From: Salinarimonas sp.
Lineage (GTDB): Bacteria; Pseudomonadota; Alphaproteobacteria; Rhizobiales; Beijerinckiaceae
DNA length: 64,000 bases
Direction of reading: 5' to 3'
NCBI GenBank assembly: GCA_020832565.1
Contig: JAFIEI010000002.1
Location: 62,001 to 126,000, forward strand
Positions 47,874 to 58,288 of the stretch are shown piece by piece. Numbering within the stretch: position 1 is the stretch's first letter; every line of letters starts with the position of its first letter. The notes beneath the pieces were generated by a model. That model had not been told where the DNA came from. It did not search any database and saw only the letters and a list, made by a program, of their open reading frames with translations. The position numbers were made by a program, and so were the translations under genes.

Positions 47874-50800
47874 ATGGCTTGGGATTTCTGGGTGGATCGG
47901 GGTGGCACGTTCACGGATGTGATCGGCAAGGATGCGCAAGGCGTGCTGACCTCGCGCAAGCTGCTCTCGGAAAATCCCGGCGCCTATCGCGATGCCGCGG
48001 TGCAGGGAATTCGCGACCTGCTCGGCCTGAAGGATGGCGAGCCGATCCCCAAAGGTGCCATCGGCGAGGTCCGCATGGGCACCACCGTGGCCACCAACGC
48101 GCTGCTGGAGCGCAAGGGTGACCGCACGCTGCTCGTCACCACGAAGGGTTTTCGCGATGCGCTTCGCATCGGCTACCAGGCGCGGCCCGATATTTTCGCC
48201 AAGGCCGTGAAGAAGCCGGACGAGCTTTATGATGGCGTGGTCGAAATCGATGAGCGCGTCCTTGCCGATGGCACGATCGAAGCGACGCCCGACCCGCAGG
48301 CGGTGCGCGCCGCTCTGGAGCAGGCGCAAAGCGAGGGCTATCAGGCGGTGGCGATCGTCTTCATGCATGCCTATCGCTATGCGGATCACGAGAAACTGGT
48401 GGCGGGCATCGCCCGCGAAATCGGTTTTCCGCAGGTCTCCGTCAGCCATGAGACCAGCCCGCTGGTGAAGCTCGTCGGGCGCGGTGACACCACCGTGGTC
48501 GATGCCTATCTCTCCCCGATCCTTGCGCGCTACGTGCAGCAGGTCTCCGATGCGCTGGAGGTCGATCGCATCGGCGCGCGGCTGATGTTCATGATGTCAT
48601 CGGGCGGGCTGACTGCCGCCGATCTGTTCCAGGGCAAGGATGCGGTGCTCTCCGGCCCCGCCGGCGGCGTGGTCGGACTCGCCGAGACCGGACGCTCGGC
48701 CGGCTTCGGCCAGGTGATCGGCTTCGATATGGGTGGCACCTCCACTGACGTTGCCCATTATGACGGCGAATACGAGCGCGCCTTCGAGACGGAAGTTGCC
48801 GGCGTGCGCATGCAGGCACCGATGATGCTGATCCATACCGTCGCTGCCGGCGGCGGCTCGATCCTGCATTTTGACGGCGCCCGGCTGCGGGTGGGCCCCG
48901 ATTCCGCCGGCGCCGATCCCGGACCTGCCTGCTACCGGCGCGGCGGGCCGCTGGCGGTGACGGATGCCAATGTCATGACCGGCAAGCTGATGCCGGAATT
49001 CTTCCCGCGTATCTTCGGCCCGAATCGCGACGAGCCCCTCGACGCCAAGGCCGTGCACGACAAGTTCGCCGAGCTTGCCGAGCGCATCGGCGACGGGCGC
49101 AGCGCCGAGGAGGTCGCCGACGGCTTCCTGCGGATCGCGGTGGCCAACATGGCCGAGGCGATCAAGAAGATCTCGGTCCAGCGCGGCTATGACGTCACCC
49201 GCTACGCGCTCAACTGCTTCGGCGGCGCCGGCGGCCAGCATGCCTGCCTCGTCGCCGATGCGCTGGGCATGAAGACGGTGCTGATCCACCCGCTTTCGGG
49301 CCTGCTCTCGGCCTACGGGATGGGCCTCGCCGATATCCGCGCCACCCGCCAGGGGGCTCTCGACATTCCCCTGGACGACGACGCTCCGGGCGGCCTCGTC
49401 GCCACCGCGACGCCGCTCGTCGCCGAGGCTCTGGGCGAGGTCGCGCATCAGGGCGTGCCGCTCGATCGCACCCGCATCGTGATTCGCGCACATATCCGCT
49501 ATGCCGGCACCGATACGGCCCTGCCGGTCGAATCCGCCCTGCTGGAAGGCGAAGCCGCGCGGCAGGCTTTCGCGAGCGCCGATGCACAGGCCATGCGCGC
49601 GGTTTTCGAGGACGCGCACAAGCGCCGCTTCGGCTTCGTCGACGAAACCAAGCCGCTCGTCATCGAGAAGGTCGAGATCGAGGCGATCGGCGGTGGTTCG
49701 CAATTCGTCGAGGACGAGGTCGCGGAAACCGCCTCGGGCACCGCGCCGCATGATCACGAGACGCGGTTCTTCTCCGAGGGCTGGCGCGAGGCGCGGGTCT
49801 ATCGCCGCGAGAACATGCAGGCGGGCCATCGCGTGCCGGGCCCGGCCATCATCGTCGAGCCCAACCAGACGATCGTCGTGGAGCCCGGCTGGGAGGCCAG
49901 GCTCACCGGGCGTGACCATCTCGTGCTCGCCCGCGTCGAGGCCTTGCCGCAACGCGTCGCCGTCGGCACCAGGGCCGATCCGGTGATGCTGGAGATCTTC
50001 AACAACCTGTTCATGTCGATCGCCGAACAGATGGGCGTGACGCTGCAGAACACCGCCTATTCGGTCAATATCAAGGAGCGGCTCGATTTCTCCTGCGCGG
50101 TATTCGATCCCGACGGCCAGCTCGTCGCCAATGCGCCGCACATGCCGGTGCATCTGGGTTCGATGGACGAATCGGTGAAGACCGTGATCCGCCTCAATCC
50201 GCAGATCAATCCCGGCGACGTCTTCACCCTGAACGCGCCCTATAACGGCGGCACACATCTGCCGGACATCACCGTCTGCACGCCGGTCTTCGACGATGCG
50301 GGCAAGGAGATCCTGTTCTGGGTGGCGAGCCGCGGGCACCATGCGGATGTGGGCGGCGTGGCGCCGGGCTCGATGTCGCCGCTCGCGACGCATATCGAGG
50401 AGGAAGGCGTCTATATCGACAATTTCAAGATGATCGATCGCGGACGCTTCCTGCGCAAGGAGCTCGAGGATCTGCTCACCGGCGCCGCCTACCCGGTGCG
50501 CAACGTCACCCAGAACGTCAACGATCTGATCGCCCAGGTCGCGGCCAATGAAAAGGGGGTGGCGGAGCTGCGCAAGATGGTCGCCACTTTCGGCCTCGAC
50601 GTGGTGCGCGCCTATATGGGCCACGTCCAGGACAATGCCGCCGAGAGCGTACGCAACCTGCTCGACAACCTCACCGATTGCAGCTTCGAATACGAGATGG
50701 ATCAGGGCTGCGTGATCAGGGTGGCGATTTCGGTGGATCGGGAGAACCGCCGGGCCAAGGTGGATTTCACCGGCACCTCGCCCCAGCGCGAAGACAATTT

Positions 50801-51500
50801 CAACGCGCCCATGCCGGTGACCCGCGCAGCGGTGCTCTATGTCTTCCGGGTGATGGTCGATGACGCGATCCCGATGAATGCGGGCTGCCTGCGCCCGATC
50901 GAGATCGTGATCCCGGAAGAGTCCATGCTTTCGCCGCGCTATCCGGCAGCGGTGGTCGCCGGCAATGTGGAGGTGAGCCAGGCGGTGACCAATTGCCTGT
51001 TCGGCGCGCTGAAGGCGATGGGCGCCTCACAGGGCACCATGAACAACCTCACCTTCGGCGACGACCGCTACCAGTATTACGAGACGATCTGCTCCGGCTC
51101 GCCCTCCGGGCCCGGTTTCGACGGCACGGATGCGGTGCATGTGCACATGACCAATTCCCGCCTCACCGATCCGGAAATCCTGGAGACGCGATTCCCCGTG
51201 GTCCTGGAGGATTTTCACATTCGCAAGGGTTCCGGCGGCAAGGGGCGCTGGAAGGCGGGCGACGGCACCAGCCGCACGCTGCGCTTCCTGCAGCCGATGT
51301 CCTGCGCCATCCTCGCCTCCCACCGCCGCGTCCCGCCCTTCGGCGTCGATGGCGGCGAGTCCGGCGAGGTCGGGCGCACCTATGTGCGGCGCAAGGACGG
51401 GCGGATCGACGATCTCGGCGGCTGCGACCAGACGCAGCTGGAGGCCGGCGAAGCGGTCACCGTGATTACGCCCACGGGCGGCGGCTACGGGAAAGCGTGA
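47874..51500 (+). CDS. 5-oxoprolinase / hydantoinase A-B fusion
   Basis: A 1208-residue fused enzyme of the ATP-dependent 5-oxoprolinase type. Residues about 1-690 are HyuA-like, with an N-terminal actin-like ATP site ([16 protein letters not shown]), [41 protein letters not shown] and [17 protein letters not shown]. Residues about 700-1208 are HyuB-like, with [49 protein letters not shown], and a C-terminal [12 protein letters not shown]. It would hydrolyse 5-oxo-L-proline to glutamate or a related cyclic amide or hydantoin. The ATG at 47874 matches the family start. It converges on the flavoprotein gene, so it is a separate transcript. Confidence 0.93.
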   Translation: MAWDFWVDRGGTFTDVIGKDAQGVLTSRKLLSENPGAYRDAAVQGIRDLLGLKDGEPIPKGAIGEVRMGTTVATNALLERKGDRTLLVTTKGFRDALRIGYQARPDIFAKAVKKPDELYDGVVEIDERVLADGTIEATPDPQAVRAALEQAQSEGYQAVAIVFMHAYRYADHEKLVAGIAREIGFPQVSVSHETSPLVKLVGRGDTTVVDAYLSPILARYVQQVSDALEVDRIGARLMFMMSSGGLTAADLFQGKDAVLSGPAGGVVGLAETGRSAGFGQVIGFDMGGTSTDVAHYDGEYERAFETEVAGVRMQAPMMLIHTVAAGGGSILHFDGARLRVGPDSAGADPGPACYRRGGPLAVTDANVMTGKLMPEFFPRIFGPNRDEPLDAKAVHDKFAELAERIGDGRSAEEVADGFLRIAVANMAEAIKKISVQRGYDVTRYALNCFGGAGGQHACLVADALGMKTVLIHPLSGLLSAYGMGLADIRATRQGALDIPLDDDAPGGLVATATPLVAEALGEVAHQGVPLDRTRIVIRAHIRYAGTDTALPVESALLEGEAARQAFASADAQAMRAVFEDAHKRRFGFVDETKPLVIEKVEIEAIGGGSQFVEDEVAETASGTAPHDHETRFFSEGWREARVYRRENMQAGHRVPGPAIIVEPNQTIVVEPGWEARLTGRDHLVLARVEALPQRVAVGTRADPVMLEIFNNLFMSIAEQMGVTLQNTAYSVNIKERLDFSCAVFDPDGQLVANAPHMPVHLGSMDESVKTVIRLNPQINPGDVFTLNAPYNGGTHLPDITVCTPVFDDAGKEILFWVASRGHHADVGGVAPGSMSPLATHIEEEGVYIDNFKMIDRGRFLRKELEDLLTGAAYPVRNVTQNVNDLIAQVAANEKGVAELRKMVATFGLDVVRAYMGHVQDNAAESVRNLLDNLTDCSFEYEMDQGCVIRVAISVDRENRRAKVDFTGTSPQREDNFNAPMPVTRAAVLYVFRVMVDDAIPMNAGCLRPIEIVIPEESMLSPRYPAAVVAGNVEVSQAVTNCLFGALKAMGASQGTMNNLTFGDDRYQYYETICSGSPSGPGFDGTDAVHVHMTNSRLTDPEILETRFPVVLEDFHIRKGSGGKGRWKAGDGTSRTLRFLQPMSCAILASHRRVPPFGVDGGESGEVGRTYVRRKDGRIDDLGGCDQTQLEAGEAVTVITPTGGGYGKA

Positions 51501-51536
51501 GGCGGAGCAAGGCGTGAGGCGCCCGCCGCCTCACGC
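51495..51536. terminator. Bidirectional terminator built from repeated GCGTGAGGCG arms
   Basis: GCGTGAGGCG occurs at 51495-51504 and 51512-51521, and its complement at 51527-51536. The last two form a perfect 10-base stem with a 5-base loop. The first copy holds the oxoprolinase stop codon and the last covers the stop of the opposite flavoprotein gene, so one element could end both transcripts. Confidence 0.65.
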
Positions 51537-53978
51537 CCGCAGCCGCACATTCTCCGGATCATAGGGGCTCTCGCACAGCACCGTCGCGATGCAGGGCGCA
51601 CCGAGCAGGTCCATCTCCATCTGCGTACCCGTCACTGCATGGTCGGGACGTACCATGGCGAGCGCCAGGGACTTGCCGAGGCGAAAGCCGTAGGCGCCGC
51701 TGGTGGTGCGCCCGATCATCTCGCCTTCGGCGAAGAGCGGGTTGTTGCCCAGCGAATCCGCGTCGTTATGGCCGCTCACCTCCAGCGTGACGAAGAGATT
51801 GCCTAGCCCCTCCGCTTGACGCGCCATGAGCGCATCACGACCCAGGAATTCCCCCTTGTCGATGCGGATGAAGCGGTCGAGCCCGGATTCGAGCGCCGGA
51901 TATTCGATCGACATCTCGGTGCTCACCATGCGGTAGGATTTCTCGATGCGCATGGATTCCATCGCCCGGATACCGAAGGGTTTGAGGCCGAGATCGGCGC
52001 CTGCATGCATCAGCGCGTCGAAGATGTGATTCTGATATTCGATCCCGTGATGGATCTCGTAGCCGAGTTCGCCGACGAAATTCACCCGCAGCACCTTGGC
52101 CGGAGCCAGCCCGATGCTGGTCTCGATCCCCGCCAGCCATGGCAGGGCCGCATTGGAGACATCGTCGATGCACACGCGCTCCAATAGCTGTCGCGCCTTC
52201 GGCCCGGCGATGACGAGCACGCCCATGGCGGTGGTCAGGTTCTCGAAGCGCACCGACCCGTCGCGCGGCAGATGTTTCCAAATCCAGTCATGGTCGAGCC
52301 GCTGGAAACCGCCAGCCGAGACGAGGTAGAAGCTGTCCTCCCCCTCGCGCTGGATGGTGAATTCCGAATGCACGCCGCCGCCCGGTGAGAGTGAATGGCA
52401 AAGCCCGACGCGGCCCGTTTTTCCGGGCAGCCGGTTGGCGACGAGGTGGTCGAGAAAGGCCTGCGCGCCCGGTCCCGAGAGCCGCGCCTTGGCGAAGGCG
52501 CTCATGTCGAGCAGGCCGACATTCTCCATGACATTGGCGCATTCCGCCCCCACCGCATCGAACCAGCGCGAGCGCCGGAAGGACCAGTGATCCTCCTGTG
52601 GCGTACCGGGCGGGGCGAAGAAATTGGGGCGCTCCCAGCCGAATTTATGCCCGAACACGGCACCGAGCGCCTTCATCCGGTCATGGCAGGGCGCCTGTCG
52701 CAGGGGGCGCCCGGCGGGACGCTCCTCATCCGGGTAATGCACGGTGAAGACATTGGCGTAAGCCTCCTCGTTCTTCGCTGCGAGATAGGCTTTCGAGGCG
52801 TAGTCGCCGAAGCGGCGCGGATCGACGCCGAGCATGTCGATGGTCGGCTCGCCCTCGACAATCCATTCGGCGAGCTGCCAGCCGGCCCCGCCGGCGGCGG
52901 TGATGCCAAAGCTGTGGCCCTCATTGAGCCAGAAATTGCGCTTGCCCCAGGCCGGCCCGATGATCGGGCTGCCATCCGGCGTATAGGCGATGGCGCCGTT
53001 ATAGACCTGCTTGACGCCGAGTTCGCCGAAGATCGGCACCCGCGCGATGGCGCTCTCGATATGCGGCCCGAGGCGTTCCAGATCCTCCTGAAAGAGTTCG
53101 TATTCGCTGTCCGCGCCCGGCCCGTCGCGGTAGCAGGCCGGGGCGCCGACCTCATAAGGGCCGAGCAGCAGCCCGCCGCGTTCCTCGCGCATGTACCAGG
53201 AGCCGTCGGATTCGCGCAAAACGGCGAGCTCATTGTAACCCTGCGCACGCCGCGCCACGATCTCGGGATGCGGCTCGGTGACGATATACTGGTGCTCCAC
53301 CGGCATGACCGGGATATCGAGCCCCACCATCCGCCCGGTCTGGCGCGCGAAGCTGCCGGTCGCCGAGACGACATGCTCGCAGGTGATCTCGCCCTTGTCG
53401 GTGGTGACGACCCATTCGTCATTGGGCTTTTGCGTAATCGAAAGCACGCTGGTATGGCGATGGATCGAAGCCCCCAGCGCGCGAGCACCGGTGGCGAGCG
53501 CCTGGGTCAGATCGGCGGGCTGGACATAGCCGTCATCGGGATGGCGGATCGCGCCGACGAGGCCGTCCGGCACCACGAAGGGCCAGATTTCGGCCACGTC
53601 CTCAGGGCTCAGGAATTCGACATTGACACCGATGGTGCGGGCCACGCCGGCATATTGGCGATACTCGTCCATGCGGTCGCGCGTCGTGGCGAGGCGGATA
53701 TTGCCCACGCGCGAGAGCCCAACATCCTGCCCGGTCTCGGCCTCCAGAGCGCCGTAGAGCGCGACGGAGTATTTGTGAATCTGGCCGACCGAGTAGCTCA
53801 TGTTGAACAAAGGCAACAGGCCCGCCGCGTGCCAGGTCGAGCCGGAGGTGAGTTCCTTGCGCTCGATCAGGACCACGTCGGACCAGCCCTTGCGGGCGAG
53901 GTGGTAGAGCGTGGAGACGCCGACGACGCCTCCCCCGATGACGACGACACGGGCATGGGAAGGCATCGCGTTTTTCAT
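51531..53978 (-). CDS. Dimethylglycine dehydrogenase-like flavoprotein (FAD oxidoreductase + GcvT domains)
   Basis: An 815-residue enzyme in two parts. The N-terminal FAD oxidoreductase starts VVVIGGGVVGVSTLYHLARK, with the likely covalent flavin site His50 in GSTWHAAG. The C-terminal half is a folate-binding GcvT-like aminomethyltransferase (LLDMSAFAKARLSGPGAQAF, VGELGYEIHHGIEYQNHI, GIRAMESMRIEKSYRM). Family members demethylate dimethylglycine, sarcosine or related amines and pass the methyl carbon to THF as 5,10-methylene-THF. GAGG lies six bases before the ATG at 53978; ATG 53981 is an alternative. It follows fhs by 53 bases in an operon of folate enzymes. The true amine is unproven. Confidence 0.9.
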   Translation of the reverse strand: MKNAMPSHARVVVIGGGVVGVSTLYHLARKGWSDVVLIERKELTSGSTWHAAGLLPLFNMSYSVGQIHKYSVALYGALEAETGQDVGLSRVGNIRLATTRDRMDEYRQYAGVARTIGVNVEFLSPEDVAEIWPFVVPDGLVGAIRHPDDGYVQPADLTQALATGARALGASIHRHTSVLSITQKPNDEWVVTTDKGEITCEHVVSATGSFARQTGRMVGLDIPVMPVEHQYIVTEPHPEIVARRAQGYNELAVLRESDGSWYMREERGGLLLGPYEVGAPACYRDGPGADSEYELFQEDLERLGPHIESAIARVPIFGELGVKQVYNGAIAYTPDGSPIIGPAWGKRNFWLNEGHSFGITAAGGAGWQLAEWIVEGEPTIDMLGVDPRRFGDYASKAYLAAKNEEAYANVFTVHYPDEERPAGRPLRQAPCHDRMKALGAVFGHKFGWERPNFFAPPGTPQEDHWSFRRSRWFDAVGAECANVMENVGLLDMSAFAKARLSGPGAQAFLDHLVANRLPGKTGRVGLCHSLSPGGGVHSEFTIQREGEDSFYLVSAGGFQRLDHDWIWKHLPRDGSVRFENLTTAMGVLVIAGPKARQLLERVCIDDVSNAALPWLAGIETSIGLAPAKVLRVNFVGELGYEIHHGIEYQNHIFDALMHAGADLGLKPFGIRAMESMRIEKSYRMVSTEMSIEYPALESGLDRFIRIDKGEFLGRDALMARQAEGLGNLFVTLEVSGHNDADSLGNNPLFAEGEMIGRTTSGAYGFRLGKSLALAMVRPDHAVTGTQMEMDLLGAPCIATVLCESPYDPENVRLRA

Positions 53979-54031
53979 CATACACCTCGCTCGGATTGGC
54001 CTTTGCCGGCCTGCTGCATTCGCTTGCGTCG

Positions 54032-55774
54032 CTATGAGAGGCCGACGATCTCCCCGTCCGCGTCGAGCCCGATCCCGAGCGCCGCCGGCTGGCGCGGCAG
54101 GCCGGGCATGGTCATGATCTCCCCGCACAGGGCCACGACATAGCCGGCACCGGCGGAGAGCTTCACGTCGCGCACCGGCAAAACGTGACCGGCCACGTCC
54201 GAGCCGCGCGCGGCATCGGCGGAGAAGCTGTATTGCGTCTTGGCGATGCAGACCGGCAGATGGCCATAGCCGAGCGCCTCGTATTCGCGCAGCTTGCGCG
54301 CCGCCATGTCGGACAAGGCAATGTTGGATGCCTGATAGAGCCCGGTCGCGACAGTGCGGATTTTCTCGTCGAGGGGCGCATCGTCCGGATAGATCAGCCT
54401 CACCGGCTCGCGCGGCGCATCGAGCGCGTCGAGCACGGCCTGTGCGAGATCCGTTGCACCGGTGCCGCCCTCGGCCCAGTGCCGGGCGAGGACGAGGCGC
54501 ACGCCTTCCTGCGCACAGATCGTCGCGATCGCTTCGCGCTCGGCTTCGCTGTCGCCGGTGAAATCGTTGAGGCCGACGATCGGGGCGAGGCCGAATTTGC
54601 GCAGGATGCGGATGTGCTGGCGCAGATTGTCTCCGCCGCGACGCACGGCCTCGACATCCTCGCGACCGAGATCCGCCTTCGCCACGCCGCCCTGTGCCTT
54701 GAGCGCGCGTACGGTGCAGACCAGCACCGCCGCATCGGGGCGCAGATCCGCCTGCCGGCATTTGATGTCGAGGAATTTCTCGGCGCCGAGATCAGAGCCG
54801 AATCCGGCTTCCGTGACGACGATATCGGCAAGCGCCAGCGCCGCCTTGGTGGCGATCACCGAGGAGCAGCCATGGGCTATATTGCCGAAGGGCCCGCCAT
54901 GCACGAAAGCGGGGGCGTGTTCGATACTCTGCACGAGATTAGGCTGCAGCGCATCGCGCAACAGCACCGCCATCGACCCGTCAGCGCCGATGTCGCGGGC
55001 CGTGACGGGGGTCTTGTCGCGGCGATAGCCAATGACGATGGCCCCGAGCCGGCTTTGCAGATCGGCGAGATCTTCGGCAAGGCAGAGGATCGCCATCACT
55101 TCCGAGGCAGCGATGATGTCGAAACCATCCTCGCGCGGCACCCCGTGGGCCGGGCCGCCTAGGCCGATGGTGATGTTGCGAAGCGCCCGGTCGTTCATGT
55201 CGATGACGCGCTTCCAGGTGATGCGGCGCACATCGATATCCTGCTCATTGCCCCAATGCAGATGGTTGTCGAGCATCGCCGAGAGCAGGTTATGCGCGGC
55301 GGTGACGGCGTGGAAATCACCGTTGAAATGCAGATTGATATCTTCCATCGGCAGCAATTGCGCCCGCCCGCCGCCGGCAGCGCCGCCCTTCATCCCGAAA
55401 CAGGGCCCGAGCGCGGGTTCGCGCAGGCAGACGATGGCACGCGCGCCGAGATGGTTGAGTCCGTCATTGAGCCCCACGCTCGTCGTGGTCTTGCCCTCGC
55501 CGGCGGTGGTCGGCGTGATCGCGGTGACGAGGACGAGCTTGCCGCGCGGCTTGTCGCGCAGGCCGGCGATCGCGTCATGGGTGAGCTTGGCCTTGTAATG
55601 GCCGTGCGGGATCAGCGCATCCGGCGTGAGGCCGAGCTTTTCTTCCGCGAGGCCGAGGATCGGGCGCATGCGTGCGGCGCGGGCGATCTCGATATCAGGC
55701 GCGCCGGGCGGCGGCAGATCGGGCTGCTGCGTTGCGGCGGGGCGTGAGAAGCGGTTCTGGGGCAGCGTATTCAT
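54032..55774 (-). CDS. fhs: Formate-tetrahydrofolate ligase
   Basis: A 580-residue cytoplasmic enzyme that interconverts formate, ATP and THF with 10-formyl-THF. The ATP loop [14 protein letters not shown] is at residues 89-102; other family segments are [59 protein letters not shown] and [14 protein letters not shown]. Its start overlaps the stop of the MTHFR-like gene by four bases, so the two are coupled. In a demethylation operon it would run towards formate and make ATP, as proposed for LigH in Sphingobium. Length is normal for the family. Confidence 0.96.
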   Translation of the reverse strand: MNTLPQNRFSRPAATQQPDLPPPGAPDIEIARAARMRPILGLAEEKLGLTPDALIPHGHYKAKLTHDAIAGLRDKPRGKLVLVTAITPTTAGEGKTTTSVGLNDGLNHLGARAIVCLREPALGPCFGMKGGAAGGGRAQLLPMEDINLHFNGDFHAVTAAHNLLSAMLDNHLHWGNEQDIDVRRITWKRVIDMNDRALRNITIGLGGPAHGVPREDGFDIIAASEVMAILCLAEDLADLQSRLGAIVIGYRRDKTPVTARDIGADGSMAVLLRDALQPNLVQSIEHAPAFVHGGPFGNIAHGCSSVIATKAALALADIVVTEAGFGSDLGAEKFLDIKCRQADLRPDAAVLVCTVRALKAQGGVAKADLGREDVEAVRRGGDNLRQHIRILRKFGLAPIVGLNDFTGDSEAEREAIATICAQEGVRLVLARHWAEGGTGATDLAQAVLDALDAPREPVRLIYPDDAPLDEKIRTVATGLYQASNIALSDMAARKLREYEALGYGHLPVCIAKTQYSFSADAARGSDVAGHVLPVRDVKLSAGAGYVVALCGEIMTMPGLPRQPAALGIGLDADGEIVGLS

Positions 55775-56733
55775 GATGCGGCATCCTCGGCGTTACCGTT
55801 TTCCCGATTTCCGGGTTCTATTGGTGCTCGTGCGTGCAGGGCTGCGATGCTCTGCGCGCGCCAGGACAGAGCCTGCGCCGCGCCGCCGAAACAATAAAGA
55901 TGCACGGCGGCGAGATTGGGGAGCGCATTTGCGCTTCGGCTGCGCGCCAGTTCCGCGATCAGTGGCAGCGGATCGAAGCGCTGCAACGCCTGCAGCGCAT
56001 CCGGACGCCGCCCGAGGAAACGCGCCGAGGCGCCGACGCCGCAGCGCAGGGCGAACCGGATCAGCGTCCCCATACCCACAGGTGCCGCCACGCCGACCCT
56101 GACGGGCGCATCGATCCCCTGTGCCGCGAGGCGCTCGCACCAAGTGATCACGGGCGCGGCGGAGAAGGTGAACTGCGTGACGATACCGAGCGCGAAACCA
56201 TGCGCGCGGGCGTAGTCCTGCTTGATCTGCAGGGCGCGCATCAACGCATCCCCGTTCGCATAGGGATGGCCTTCCGGGTGTCCGGCCACGTAGAGCCGGG
56301 TGATGCTGCTTTGCGCCAGGCAGGGCTCGGCGAGGAGGCTCAGCGCGTCGGGAAACGGCCCGGCAGGGCGCGGCGCGTCGCCGGCGATCAGCAGGATGGA
56401 TGTGACGCCACGCGCCTCGAAGGCGTCGAGCAGGCGCGCGAGCATCTCCCGGTCGCGCAGGGCGCGGGCCGGCAGATGCGGCACCGGCGTGAAGCCACGC
56501 AGGGAGAGCGTCCGGCAGGCGGCAAGCGTATCGTCGAAATCGGCGCCCGGCAGGAGCGGTACGAAGACCTCCGCGCCGCTCGGGAATTCCCCCGCCCCCG
56601 GCAATCCGTCCGCGATCTGGCGCGGCATGATCTCGATGGAGGCCTGCGCGAGAAGCTGCGCCATCTGCGCATCCGCCCGCAGGTCCCCGTGGGCTGCCGT
56701 CGTGACGGCATGGCTGTCGCTGAACCCGTCCAT
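55771..56733 (-). CDS. Methylenetetrahydrofolate reductase family protein
   Basis: A 320-residue TIM-barrel flavoprotein of the MetF superfamily. Signatures are SIEIMPRQ near the N-terminus (catalytic Glu region), the FAD segment [25 protein letters not shown], and [20 protein letters not shown]. It differs from housekeeping MetF in the N-terminal region and has a long C-terminal tail, so it may be specialised. Together with a methyl-THF-producing demethylase it would oxidise 5-methyl-THF to 5,10-methylene-THF. AGAGG lies eight bases before the ATG at 56733; ATG 56754 is an alternative. It overlaps fhs by four bases. Confidence 0.85.
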   Translation of the reverse strand: MDGFSDSHAVTTAAHGDLRADAQMAQLLAQASIEIMPRQIADGLPGAGEFPSGAEVFVPLLPGADFDDTLAACRTLSLRGFTPVPHLPARALRDREMLARLLDAFEARGVTSILLIAGDAPRPAGPFPDALSLLAEPCLAQSSITRLYVAGHPEGHPYANGDALMRALQIKQDYARAHGFALGIVTQFTFSAAPVITWCERLAAQGIDAPVRVGVAAPVGMGTLIRFALRCGVGASARFLGRRPDALQALQRFDPLPLIAELARSRSANALPNLAAVHLYCFGGAAQALSWRAQSIAALHARAPIEPGNRENGNAEDAAS

Positions 56734-56768
56734 GATGGCCGCCTCTCGTCGCATTCGGGGCAGGGGGA

Positions 56769-56797
56769 GGGATGCGCCGGATCAGGCGGCGCATCCC
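56769..56797. other. Intergenic hairpin between the DmdA-like and MTHFR-like genes
   Basis: GGGATGCGCC (56769-56778) pairs perfectly with GGCGCATCCC (56788-56797). No T-run follows on the minus strand. It may be a processing or attenuation site within the folate operon. Confidence 0.5.
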
Positions 56798-56801
56798 GTT
56801 T

Positions 56802-56843
56802 GCATGCAGGTGGTCGCATGCAGGTGGTCGCATGCAGGTGGTC
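56802..56843 (+). repeat. Three exact 14-base tandem repeats plus a partial copy
   Basis: The unit GCATGCAGGTGGTC occurs at 56802-56815, 56816-56829 and 56830-56843, followed by a partial GCATGCGGT. Each unit contains the palindrome GCATGC. The array lies between the stop of the DmdA-like gene and the hairpin at 56769-56797. Confidence 0.9.
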
Positions 56844-56857
56844 GCATGCGGTGCGCC

Positions 56858-58288
56858 TCAATAGGCGTAGTCGCGCCCCTCACTGCGTGCGCGTTCACGC
56901 GCATTGGCATTGACCGATGGCCGGAAGGGCACGTCGCAGACTTCCGCCGCCACCGCGACGCCGGGCGTCTCGGCATATTCGTCGGGCAGCCAGACATTCA
57001 GCGGCGTGCCGGTCTCCTTGTATTCCACCGGCACCCAGGCAAGCGCGATGTTCACGCCGAGCTCCGGCGAATACCAGGGCGAGGTGACATAGCCGATCGG
57101 CTCGCCCCCCTGCGGGCCGGAGATCAGCCAGAAATCGGGGGCGTAATCCGTGATCGGTTTGCCGCCCAGCTTCAACCCCACCATGGTGTTGCGGAAGGGA
57201 TAGCGCCCCGCCTCGAGCTCGTCGCGCACGGCTTCGAGCTTCGCCTTGCCGATATAGTCGGCACTCTTCATGCGCGGCACCTGGTAGGCCAGGTTGCACT
57301 GGAAGGGCAGCGTCTCCTGGTCGATATCCTGGCCCCAGGAGAGAATGCCCGCGGCGATGCGCCGGTGATGGGCCGGGGCTATCACCATGAGCTGGTGCTT
57401 CTCGCCGGCAGCGAGAACCGCATCCCACATCTTCTCCGCATGCAGCGTGGCATCGCGCAGATAGATCTCGTAGCCTTTCTCGCCGGTAAAGCCCGTCTGC
57501 GAGACGATCACGTCGCAGCCGGCTACCTTGCCTTCCATCAACCCGTAGAAGGGCAGGTCGCGCACGGCATCGCCGAACAGGTCCGCCATCAAGGCTTCCG
57601 ATTTCGGGCCCTGGATCTGGACCGGGCAGACATCGATCTCGGCAATCGTGACATCGTAGCCCTTGCCGATATTGACGCCGCGCATCCAGAGCTCGAGATC
57701 GCTGTCGGAGATCGAGAACCAGAACTCGTCTTCGGCGATGCGCAGCAGCACCGGATCGTTGAGGATGCCGCCATCCTCGTTGCACAGGATGACGTATTTG
57801 CCCTTCATCGGCTGGATCTTGGTCGCGTCGCGGGTGATCACGTAATTGACGAAAGCCTCCGCGTCGGGGCCCTTCACCTGGATCTGCCGCTCGACGGCGA
57901 CGTTCCACATGGTGACGTGGTTGATGAGCGCATCGTATTCCGCCATCGCGCCGCCATCCTCCGGGCGGGTATAGCCGCGCGGATGGTACATGCGGTTATA
58001 GACCGTGGCGCGCCAGCAGCCCGCCTCGACGGAGAGATGCCAGTAGGGCGACTTGCGCACCCGCGTCGAAATCAGCATCTGCACCGGCGTCGGGCCGCTC
58101 TGGCGCAGGTTTATCGGCACGCGGCGATCCGACTGGTCGACGCTTTCATAATGACCCGTGACGTTGCGCGTCAGTGTCGGAATGGGAGCCTCTGCCGGCT
58201 CGAAGGCCTCGACCGGAGTCTGGGCCATGAAGGGCGTCTCCAGGGGGGAATTATCGCCCGGTATATGTGTCATTTGATCCGTCGACAT
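56858..58288 (-). CDS. GcvT/DmdA-like tetrahydrofolate-dependent methyltransferase (demethylase)
   Basis: A 476-residue folate-binding protein of the aminomethyltransferase family. Its central part is close to DMSP demethylase: SPYWHLSVEAGCWRATVYNR, MWNVAVERQIQVKGPDAEAF, GGILNDPVLLRIAEDEFWFS, DVCPVQIQGPKSEALM and VSQTGFTGEKGYEIYLRD. DmdA proteins are about 370 residues; this one has roughly 70 extra residues at the N-terminus. Such enzymes move a methyl group from an S-, O- or N-methyl compound to THF. AGGG before the ATG supports the start. It heads an operon with MTHFR-like, fhs and a dimethylglycine-dehydrogenase-like gene, and is divergent from a GlxA-type regulator. Confidence 0.85.
   Translation of the reverse strand: MSTDQMTHIPGDNSPLETPFMAQTPVEAFEPAEAPIPTLTRNVTGHYESVDQSDRRVPINLRQSGPTPVQMLISTRVRKSPYWHLSVEAGCWRATVYNRMYHPRGYTRPEDGGAMAEYDALINHVTMWNVAVERQIQVKGPDAEAFVNYVITRDATKIQPMKGKYVILCNEDGGILNDPVLLRIAEDEFWFSISDSDLELWMRGVNIGKGYDVTIAEIDVCPVQIQGPKSEALMADLFGDAVRDLPFYGLMEGKVAGCDVIVSQTGFTGEKGYEIYLRDATLHAEKMWDAVLAAGEKHQLMVIAPAHHRRIAAGILSWGQDIDQETLPFQCNLAYQVPRMKSADYIGKAKLEAVRDELEAGRYPFRNTMVGLKLGGKPITDYAPDFWLISGPQGGEPIGYVTSPWYSPELGVNIALAWVPVEYKETGTPLNVWLPDEYAETPGVAVAAEVCDVPFRPSVNANARERARSEGRDYAY

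Noticed and set aside
48597-50624. Long open frame (675 codons) on the minus strand
   Set aside because: Lies entirely opposite the 5-oxoprolinase fusion gene and has a His/Arg-rich composition typical of a shadow frame.
53979-54761. N-terminal extension of the dimethylglycine-dehydrogenase-like frame, giving 1076 codons
   Set aside because: It overlaps fhs in another frame, is Arg/Pro-rich without domain features, and a GAGG ribosome site with ATG at 53978 marks the true start.
56802-56850. Short repeats considered as a CRISPR array
   Set aside because: Units are 14 bases, directly abutting with no spacers, and no cas gene is present.
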